The translations under genes and the position numbers were made by a program. A stretch of 64,000 nt of DNA. It comes from Myxocyprinus asiaticus (lineage: Eukaryota; Chordata; Actinopteri; Cypriniformes; Catostomidae). Shown here in pieces: positions 26,085 to 46,215 of the stretch (position 1 is the stretch's first letter; every line of letters begins with the position of its first letter). The notes under the pieces were generated by a model. That model saw only the letters and a list, made by a program, of their open reading frames with translations. It was not told the origin of the DNA and searched no databases. Where the stretch lies: contig NC_059393.1 in assembly GCF_019703515.2 (NCBI RefSeq), forward strand, positions 12,550,001-12,614,000, written 5' to 3'.

Positions 26085-26212
26085 GTGTAGACCCAAATCT
26101 GTTTGACTTTAGAGTTTGGTGTCCAACATGACACCATTCATACAGGAAGTCGACAAATTGGTATGGAATGTTCCGGTGCTTGACAATGACCCTATTGTGA
26201 CGAGTTACTGAG

Positions 26213-26467
26213 AAGTGGCATCTCCCATCAGACATCTTTGGATCAATTCAGATGTTTTTACTTTTTCCTGTGGTGCTACTGATAGCGTGTTACGTGAGAA
26301 GCCTCAGAGACATGGGTTCTGGCCCCACAGAAACCAGAAATTTTCAGTGGGACCAGTTCACCTAATCAATGATGAGTGCGACTCTGATGTTGTATTTCCC
26401 CTCTAAGATTAAATTTTTACTTCACTGATGGTTAGGTTTAGGGTTGGGGTTTGGGTTAGGGCGTATG
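26213..26467 (+). repeat. SINE-like repeat copy
   Basis: GCATCTCCCATCAGACAT, GTGCTACTGATAGCGTG and GGGTTCTGGCCCC match 6835-7080; the copy is cut off by the next element. Confidence 0.6.
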
Positions 26468-27041
26468 GCGTTACATTCATACGAGCAGACAGAGAAGTCA
26501 GTTTGAAGTAAGTTTGAAGCAGAAGAAATAGAAATAAACTGCGTGTAAATTGTCAGCTTTACGCTAAGCTAAAATGCTATTTCTAGCCATTTTACATGCA
26601 CATGTTACCAGGCACGATCATATTTTTTTATCAAGAAAATTCATGTTGGATCATAATTTCTTTTTTTCTAGTAAGACCTTTGATAATAGTGCAAAATTTA
26701 TTCTTGATAATAATTTTTGTATTGTTTTCTTGTAAAAATATCTAAAAATCCTTAAAACAAGATCAATTTGATTTATCTTGTTTTAGAAACAACACTGCAT
26801 AAGATATTTAGGTTTTTCAGAGAATGTATTTTTAACTTGTATTTTGTCTTACTGTACTGGCAGAGTTTTTATAGTCAAAACAAGTAAAAAAATCTACCAG
26901 TGCTGAAGAAGTAATCCAAAGTATTTAGAATATGTTACTGACCTTGAGTAATCTAACAGAATACATTACAAATGACATTTTACAGCATGTATTCTGTAAT
27001 CTGTAGTGCAATACATTTAAAAAGTAACCCTCCCAACCCTG
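26468..27041 (-). mobile_element. hAT-like element, inverted shortened copy
   Basis: Reverse complement of 14785 to about 15350. The outer end CCTCCCAACCCTG at 27041 is intact; the other end is missing. GGCGTATG at the left and GCCGTATG at the right (7 of 8 bases) may be the target duplication. It keeps TGACCTTGA at 26939-26947. Confidence 0.75.
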
Positions 27042-27279
27042 GCCGTATGTCTGTTAGTTCGACTTTGCAAAAATTGGACTGGTTTGATTTCAGTTGTACT
27101 GAAGCGTTTCAGTGAAATTTTAAAAAGACAAATTATTGTTTTTGTCTGACTGAAATCGAACTATTAAAGTGCATGTAAATGTACCAAGTGAAGCTTCTCC
27201 TGGTAAGGGAACACTGGAATCAAATTCAGGTTTGGACCAAGCAATTGAACCAAAAGTGACAACAGTCTAAAGTGCCTGT

Positions 27280-29999
27280 TCAATATTTTTAAAATTATTA
27301 AACATTTGTGTGTTCGCAATCTCAAACTTCAGCTATTTGAAAAACTTTTCTTGCTTTTTTTATATAAATCTATTCTATTAGTGGATTTTTGACAAATTAA
27401 TTGAGATGAGAGTAGCAAAAGGACATGAAATGATGGCGAATGCGGATTGGAAAGTGTCGCATGCCAGATTCAAATATGCATTGCCCACATGAGCACCACA
27501 GTTCAGTGGGTTTTAGTATAGACTAAGCTAGGTCTCAGCTGTATTCATCTCATAATCAGGGAATTTTTCACTATTTGTACAACCTTTCCCATAATGTGTT
27601 CACAAGGGAAAATGGTCAAAATCATCACAACATCTTTGAATGGGAATTTTCACTCCCACACACAACCTCAGCCTGTTGATCCACCTCTACACTCCAAACA
27701 ATTCTCACTATTCACTTGACATTCCATAAAGCTAGTATATTCTTCCTTTTTCCACGTGCCGTTATGTTTTGCGTACGATCGAGCAGTCTAGCCTTTTAAA
27801 GTATACACTTTTGAACGCAAACCGATATGGACGCATTTCACACACGTGGACTATGACTGCTTTGAATGCGGCAATAGCACGCAAATACGCAGGCTGTCGG
27901 ATGACTAGAAAAACTGGGCTGCACGTGGACGGTATGCACGTACTGTGCTAATGACCAAATTTATGTCACACACTTTGTGCGAGATGTAGAGGCACACAGA
28001 AATTAACCTTACAAAATTACTTTTGTTGATGTAACCTCATATATATTGTGTACATATGAGATATCTATCAGTCACTATTCAATCCCAGGATCATGATCAA
28101 ACCCGATTCCACATGTCGTAGTTCAGACAGTAACTGTGGTTGGCCCTTACTGTGATTCTGCTTGTCGAACTCATTTTGTTTTGACTCCAGCCTCACACTT
28201 ACTTTGTTTTGGTCTTCGTAGCGACTGCAAACACCTGACAGAACCACAAGCACTATTGTTCCACTAAACTCTTGAAAATAGAAGCATATAGGAAGCAATG
28301 AACAATGACTGTTGCTTGACCCACTAATGGATCTAGCAGCGGCACAGTGTTTTCTCTTTTTTCTCGTCCTCTGCCAGAGACGACAAGAAGAGAAACTGAG
28401 GAAAACATATGGGGTTTAATTAAACAAAGGACAGATAAAACAGGACAGATCCGATCGGAGGGGAGCACACATTCCTTTTGCTGGGAACATGTGTTCTTGG
28501 GGTGTCATGCTGCAGGAGTACAGGGGAGGAATGCTAATGTAAACACATGGCAGGTAGAAACACGAAACAAACATGATAAGCAGACCATATGACTCAGAAA
28601 TGTCGTGGCACACATCCCAGCCCTTTCCCAGGCTTTTTAGGAGCTGTTTACTCTCACGACAATACTCGACAACACTCACTCTCTCTGTCTCGACTCTCGG
28701 TCATCCTCTGGATCTTACCATTCATTGACAACAGCCAGGGAAGGTCAACAAAACATGGTTTTCACACAAACCAGTGCGGATTATGATGGCTTCCTCCACC
28801 CTAACACACATATACACACTTCTCACTCATCTAATACTTCACAAAACAAAGCATAGTGCTGTCATGGCCAGGAAATATCTACTGAATTTGAGCGTCCCAC
28901 GCCCTTTGGCTTTTTTTTCTTCTTTTTTTCCCCCCATGTAGCTGATTTTCAACAGTTTTGAAATGTGTGAAAATTTAGTTCATGACATTTTACGCTTCTT
29001 TGTAGTTTGGGCCTGTCAACATTTTATCATACACAGCATTTATGGATAATCACAAACAGATTACTTGGAGAATTACACATTGACAGGTGTTTGGATAAAG
29101 AAGCGCACAGCTGTGGAAATGATTTCATAGCTCATCAATTAATGACCCATAAGTGGCCAGTGCTGTAATTTTAACACATTTGTAATAACATGGAAATACA
29201 AGTGGGAGATAGCAAAAAGAAATATTTTTAACTGCCAATCATTGAATACAATAGATACAATAGAAGTACAATAGATTAATTAAATCAAATGACCAGGCCC
29301 TTACATAATCAGCAGATTTTTATTTATTTATTTATTTATTGATGCATTCTCTGTTGATTTTTTATTTGAATATGCTTAATTAATATATTTAATATCTTAC
29401 TATTTAATATTTATTTAGTATTTTAAAATATTGAAATATGGTAAAATGTGTTGAACAGTGCTCTACCCTCTTACTGGTAGCTTTACTACCTGCAGATCTT
29501 TATCAAAAATATATAAGTGCCACACCTTTTGTTTACTAAATTATAAAACAATCACATTTTGGACAATGATTTATATAGAAAAATACAATTTAAACCACAG
29601 CAATAAAAATAATTTACAGCTAGATGTCACATGCCATTGTCACATTATTTTTATATTCTTTTTTTTTTTTATTTTTTAAATAAGTTACTTTATTAATTAA
29701 TTCAGTAACATACTACTTCATTCTATCTATCTATCTGTCTATCTATCTATCTATCTATCTATCTTTTCAGAATCTGAAAGATCAATATCATATCAAAAAT
29801 ATTTCTACTGAATAAATCTGACTTTACTGTATTGCACAAATGAAAGTCACATTTTAGAATCAGATGATCAGATCATGTAAAAATAACTCCTTAACTGCAT
29901 ATTTAATTTTTTACAGTGTAAAAATTAAGAAATTGTGCAGAACACCACATTATTTGAGTAAATGTAAACATGTCTCAACCCAAATACATTATTGAGCAT
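27280..29999. other. Upstream sequence, mostly unique
   Basis: No gene recognised. Low-complexity (TTTA)n at about 29322-29340, (ATCT)n at about 29722-29764. 28320-28760 is a GC-richer patch with frames on both strands but no recognisable protein. Confidence 0.45.
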
Positions 30000-30490
30000 G
30001 CCTGGCAGTCAGAGTGCAAGATTTCATTAGCTCCAAAACCCCTCTCCTCCACGACTGAAACCTTGACCCGAGCCGCGTTATACTTAACCATGTTTTATTC
30101 TGCTGTAAAGAGCTCTGTGTTCAGTGCAGGGGTTCATCCAGCATTGTAAAACATGGCTGAGGGGGAGAAAAAAGTGAGCGGGGACAGGGGTTAAGTTGAC
30201 AAATCCCCTAGCTTTGAGCCTCAGTGGGCCGATAATCTCTCTGGTAAGCAAAGAGCTCTCAGGTACCCCTTCTGTTATCAGCGCACGTCCACTTATGGTA
30301 GTCAAGATAGCCTCACTCTGTTGTCTTCTCCCTTGTAGCTGCTGTGGGGCAGTGACATTAGGGTCATTAGGTCCCTTTGCTTCAGTCAACAGGCCTGTGT
30401 TTGCCAGGCCACTTGTCCCGAGACACTTTGTCTTTTGACGCCAAATTTAGATGGCTTTGTTGCCCCTCACCTTGCACGAAATTGCTCCTT
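30000..30490. promoter_or_regulatory. Candidate conserved enhancer 4 kb upstream of the promoter
   Basis: Non-repetitive, evenly composed block. At 30361-30374 GGGTCA-TT-AGGTCC is a DR2 pair of nuclear-receptor half-sites with one mismatch in each. Frames of 80 and 101 codons on opposite strands have no recognisable content. Confidence 0.4.
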
Positions 30491-30892
30491 TGTGTTGAGT
30501 GTCGTACATCAAGTGAAAGAGAGAGCAAAAGAAAAAGAGAATAATAATTAAAACTTTGACTTTTAAAAACTTTCAAGAAAGTGCAATAGATTTTGAATTT
30601 GATATTTAATCAGAAAACAGTTCAGTGAACAACTTTTAAAAAGGAGGAGAATAAGTTTCCAACTGTAGATCTTTTGTTGTTGATGTCAAAGGCTCTGCAT
30701 CCAACTCTACAATATTTTTAAATGTTATATTAACATGCTGGATCTACACTTGAATGTAAAATCTTTGTCCTGAAGGAAAACCAAATTAGAACCAGTGATA
30801 TAGTCTAAACTTAGGCCTCAGAACCAACTTCTAATGGGTATTATAACGTTTAACATTTAAAACAATGTAATCTGTTAGATCTAACTGTCTCA

Positions 30893-31487
30893 AAGGAATA
30901 TTCCAGGTTCACTATACAAGTTAAGCTCAAACGACAGAATTTGTGGTATAATGTAGATTACCGCAAAAATTAATTTTGGCTTGTCCCTCCTAATCGATCC
31001 AAAGGAAAACATTTGGGTTACAGTGAGACACTAACAATGGAATTAAATAGGGGCCAATTCACAAGCGTTAAAATACTCACTGTTTTAAAATTATAGCCAC
31101 AAGACATAAACAATATGTGTGTAAACATGATTTTAGTGTGATAAAATCACATACTAACCTTTTCTGTGTAAAGTTACAGTATATCCAATTTTATAACTTC
31201 GTTGCCATGACGACGTAATGCCCTAAACCCTCAAACGACCTTAAAAATGGCAATATAAACTGCTCTACAGTTCATATATTACATGAGTTTTAACAGAAGA
31301 ATTAATGTAAGTGCTTTTATAAAATAATAAGCTTCACATTTCTGTCTTTAAACCCTCCAATAACTGGCCCCATTCATTCCATTGTAAGTGCCTCACTGAA
31401 ACCTTCATTTTTGCAGGAGGGACGAATAGAACTATTTTTTGTGGTAATCAACATTATGCCACAAATGCTGTAGATTGAGCTGAACTT
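30893..31487. mobile_element. TTAA-family MITE copy, decayed
   Basis: Left AAGGAATATTCCAGGTTCAC; inner pair ACAATGGAATTAAATAGGGG and CCATTGTAAGTGCCTCACTG; right TTATGCCACAAATGCTGTAG then lost. Same family as 22027-22661. Confidence 0.7.
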
Positions 31488-32687
31488 GCTTCCAGCCAAT
31501 AAGTAAGTGCAATATCCTATGAGTTTGTTTGCATTTTTAGGGATGGCCTGTCTCTCATAACATCCTGGAACATCTCCAACATGAATTAGAAAGCATTATT
31601 TTAGTACAGTAATAAAAGTCTCTCATACATGAAACGTTTCAGAGTAAACTAAATCCTGCTGAGCACACATGCCCATCCTGATACTTACAGAAACAATAAA
31701 ACACGCAAACTGTGTGTGCTAGTGTTTTGTCAGTATAGTTCAAAGTTTGCGCCTGTTGATGTGTTCTTTTGATCTTGCATTTAACCACCTTTCTTATTCC
31801 ATTCAGTCACTGGTGTGGACGGCAGTTTCAAGTCTCTTCTTTGCCGGTTAATCATTCCTTCGTTACTATCTGTCCGCTCTGGCTTATCTATCTGTGTGTC
31901 GCTTTATAACTGGCTGTTATCAATCTGTCTGACTCCACATGATCTAGGCAAACCTATCAGCCCCAGAAGTTTTGAATATTGTAGATTAGGTGAGATATGA
32001 CTGCAGGTTTAGCACAGGTCACAGTGAGGGGGGTACAAGAGGTGAGTGGCATGTACGAGAGTAAAGGGAAAGATGCCAGGGTGGTGGTATTGTCCAAAAA
32101 GACCACTCTTTTCATAACGGAAAGTGAACGTTTAGTGGTAAACCTTACAAAGTCTGATCTTGGAAAAGAATGGAAGACTTTTATGGAATATAGTTTCAGA
32201 GGATTGCTCAGGTGGACGACCTGCTGTTGCTCTAAGTGTTTTTTGTTTTTTTTTCTCCCAACTATGTCCACTTGTTTTAAGAGTGAATTAGGACAACGTG
32301 ACTCCTGTAAAGACTTGGGTAAGGGGTATACTTGTTATCTATTTCCTCTGTTGAAAGCTGTAAGAACCTATGACCCTGGTACCTGCTTACAAAAGAGTAG
32401 AGTTAGTTGGTAGTAATTACATTATGAATTTGTCTTCAATATAATATTTAAAAGTTTCTCAAAGCACATGGCCAGTCAGTGCCTCTCAATACTTAAGTTG
32501 TGACTTTTCCAATCCTGCCTATTATTGGTGTCCATTTGACAGATTTGAACTGGCCTTGCTGTTTGTTTATTTTTTCTGGCTTTGAAATATGTTGAGCTTA
32601 CATTGAGCTTAAGATGTTACATGCCTGTTGACAATTTTGTTTTCTTATTAAGGTCTTTATTACTACTTTTATTACCGTCTTAGGGCT

Positions 32688-32689
<2 letters not shown>
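31488..32689. other. Upstream sequence with an unassigned 138-codon frame
   Basis: The plus strand is open from 31997 to 32413 (MTAGLAQVTVRGVQ and onward, with two cysteine-containing stretches). I recognise no domain. It has no splice partners or promoter in view, so it is not called a gene; a retroelement relic is possible. Confidence 0.35.
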
Positions 32690-32726
<37 letters not shown>

Positions 32727-32771
32727 TTTTAACCAGGATGCAGTTTGTTTTTGCATGCTAGCACATAAATG

Positions 32772-32807
<36 letters not shown>

Positions 32808-33249
32808 GATAAGACGGCAGTCTAGCTGAAAATATAGCGAATATATATTAATAATACTTTAGGCTTAACAATTAGAACATTATTTTTATTATTAGCCTAT
32901 TGTCATTATTATTATTATTATCCTATTATATTGCGGCTATGTGTAGCCTATATTTCTACCACAAATTTCATGGCTTTTAGCGTAAGAGAGAAAGAAAGAA
33001 ACCCTTTAAAATAATTATCCAGGACGGAAGTTCCACCTCAAAAACGTTCGACCTCGGAAAAATGATAAATAACATTAAGTAGGACTAAAACAATTAATAC
33101 AAATGTTTTCGTGAATGGTCAAAAGTTTAAAATATGAAGGAAATAAAGTGTGTGAGCTTGACGTCGAAGGGAAGGAAAAATAATAATAATAAAAAATAAA
33201 TACAATCGCAAAAAAATATAAAAAAAATAATAATAAAAAAATAAAAATA

Positions 33250-33299
<50 letters not shown>

Positions 33300-33780
33300 T
33301 AATAGCCTAATAATAATCGCGACCGTTGTAGCAATGTGTGTAAGTTTGTGTTGTGGCGGGCGTAGTTATAAGCTATTAAGTGATATTGTTTCTTTATATA
33401 CGACAATTATTTTCGTTATGTCTGACCGACAATGCTGTTATGTTATGTCTATCGTGTTTTTATGATTTTATTACATGACTTCAGCTCTATCCTCACATCC
33501 AGATTTCATATTTAGGCAACAGTGCATTAAGCGGCGTTTTATCAGTATATACATTTTATTTTTATAATATTCTTGCAAAATAGCCTATGCGCATAAAATG
33601 TTATTATAGCCTAATAAATACAGCCACAAATGTATTCTTCCAATACTCAAGGCTTTAATTCTTACATTTGTGGGTTTTTTTTTTTTTCTTCTGCCGTGAA
33701 TTCAGCCTTAAATGTTATTTTAAGAGCAAAATTAAAATTTGATAGCGAAAAAAAAAAAAAAAAAAAAAAAAAGCGTCTAA
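32690..33780. repeat. Cluster of low-complexity tracts upstream of the promoter
   Basis: (TTTA)n at about 32693-32728, T34 at about 32770-32803, A-rich and (TAA)n at about 33179-33302, T15 at about 33676, and A25 at about 33749-33773, all within 1.1 kb and ending some 150 bp before the CpG-rich promoter. Confidence 0.95.
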
Positions 33781-34079
33781 AAACCCTTTTCTGCGAAAAG
33801 GTGCAATTTTATTCACGCATTGCATTAATTTCTTATAAGCACTTATTATTGTATTAAAATGTAGGCTACACAGAGATAAACACCTAACCCTCCGGTATAT
33901 GACCACATACCTCCCGGTGTTCCCGTACTCAGCGCTGCCTGTCTCGTAATGTTCAACTATATTCGTTTTTTCCCTCTCTGTTTCGCGGCGCTTTGAGCTC
34001 CACGGTTAGTTTTATTAAACAGCTGTTGTCGCGCAAGTGAACTGGAGGGCAGAGGCGCTGATACTCGAGCGCGATTCTG

Positions 34080-34126
34080 ATTGGACAAACGAGTGACGCG
34101 AGCGCACTGATCGCGGCGCTGATTGG
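34080..34126 (-). promoter_or_regulatory. Two inverted CCAAT boxes
   Basis: ATTGG occurs at 34080-34084 (in CTGATTGG-like context) and again at 34122-34126 (CTGATTGG), 42 bp apart and about 135-175 bp upstream of the TTTAAA element. The spacing of about four helical turns puts both on the same face of the DNA. NF-Y is the usual binder of this motif; binding here is inferred. Confidence 0.6.
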
Positions 34127-34147
34127 TGGAAGCGCTGTTAGTGCGGC

Positions 34148-34154
34148 GTAAACA
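34148..34154 (+). promoter_or_regulatory. Forkhead (FOXA-type) site
   Basis: GTAAACA (reverse complement TGTTTAC) is a perfect forkhead core, followed by AAG. FOXA control of the NR5A2 promoter is described in mammals, so the position about 110 bp upstream of the TTTAAA element makes functional sense. It remains a motif match. Confidence 0.45.
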
Positions 34155-34332
34155 AAGCAGCGAGGAGCGGTTTGAACTTCATATCTCTGACATTATCACA
34201 GAGCGCGCGCGGAGGAGGGGCTCGCGCAAAGTTCCTGACAGTTCGCGCAGTCCGGTTTAAAGACCCGCTTCATATTAGCTGCAACGACCACCCGAATAGA
34301 TAGACTCCGCTATAGTTCAATTAATCGTCAGT

Positions 34333-45428
<11,096 letters not shown>

Positions 45429-45519
45429 GTATGTGAAACTTGTGGTGGTCCAATACCTTATAATTCACACCAAGCTTTCAACTGTCATGTGATCTAAGAA
45501 TGTTTTCACACTACACTGC

Positions 45520-45545
45520 AAAAAAAAAAAAAAAAAAAAAAAAAA
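45520..45545. repeat. Poly-A run
   Basis: About 26 A followed by T-rich sequence, directly after the intronic read-through stop codon. Confidence 0.9.
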
Positions 45546-45707
45546 TTTTTTTTTAAAATAATTCTAACTCAGTATTTTTGTCCTGTTTTCCAGTAAAAAT
45601 ATCCAAACATTAATTCTCAAAACAAGATAAATTTACCCGAGAAGCAAAATATCACAATATACTGTGACTTGATTTTTACCAATAGTGTAAGAAAGTTAGT
45701 CACTTAA

Positions 45708-46112
45708 AGGTGCTGTAAGCGATTTTTTCATGGAAAAGTGTGCAAAAAATGTTACTACTCCCTTAAAGATATGAATGAAATAAGTGTCCTGAGATATCTT
45801 ACCAGTCTCAGTGACAGCTGTAGACTTGGTAAACAGCAAACAAAAATGTGTCCGCGGACCACATTTTCCCATCATTTTGCTCGTTCTCATAGTGTTGTAT
45901 TTGGAGATAATTGAGGCTATAATTCATAATGTTTGTCCGTTGATGTCGTTATTGTGCCACTGTTGAATTTGACAGCCACAGGAACAAACAATGCTGCTCT
46001 TTTGCTCAGTTTTGGTCTCTAAATTAACTTTGGAGTGCGGGGTTTTGGAATGAAGGGGCATGGCTATTAAACATGTGAAAGCTTCAGAATGCTAAAATCT
46101 CTTACAGCACCT
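45708..46112 (+). mobile_element. TTAA-type MITE downstream of exon 5
   Basis: 405 bp. AGGTGCTGTAAG at the left and CTTACAGCACCT at the right, with exact TTAA duplications at 45704-45707 and 46113-46116. No coding capacity. TTAA targets are used by piggyBac and Kolobok transposases; which one mobilised this family cannot be told. Confidence 0.85.
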
Positions 46113-46119
46113 TTAAGTC

Positions 46120-46215
46120 TTTTTTTTTTCTCCCCTTTTTCTCCCTAATTTGGAATGCCCAATTCCCAATGCGCTCTAAGTCCTCGTGGTGGTGTAGTGA
46201 CTGGCCTCAGTCCAG
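46120..46215 (+). repeat. Cyprinid interspersed repeat fragment
   Basis: CTCCCTAATTTGGAATGCCC followed by CAATGCGCTCTAAGTCCTCG is text I recognise from an abundant cyprinid interspersed repeat. Only about 95 bp remain. Family name not assigned. Confidence 0.5.

Larger units (their letters stand above)
25241..27279. mobile_element. Old DNA element, host of nested insertions
   Basis: Left AGGGTGCTTTCACACTAGAA then CTTTTGGT resembles the reverse complement of the right end (AGGCACTTTAGACTGTTGTC then ACTTTTGGTT). Between them lie a hAT element (25275-26084), a SINE-like piece (26213-26467) and an inverted hAT copy (26468-27041). The outer element is heavily decayed, and its limits are approximate. 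Confidence 0.45.
33930..34332 (+). promoter_or_regulatory. nr5a2 promoter and 5' leader, CpG-rich
   Basis: After AT-rich low-complexity DNA the sequence turns sharply GC- and CpG-rich (many GCGC and CGCG words) and stays so to about 34.7 kb. It holds two inverted CCAAT boxes, a forkhead site, and a TTTAAA element at 34256-34261 that could place a start near 34285-34295. This fits a CpG-island promoter for the first exon. The exact transcription start is inferred. Confidence 0.7.

Noticed and set aside
28480..28502. GGAACATGTGTTCT, steroid-receptor-like inverted repeat
   Set aside because: The half-sites are separated by 2 bp, not the 3 bp needed for a glucocorticoid/androgen-type element.
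33075..33406. Open frames of 74 and 95 codons, leucine- or tyrosine-rich
   Set aside because: Translations of (TAA)n and A-rich tracts.
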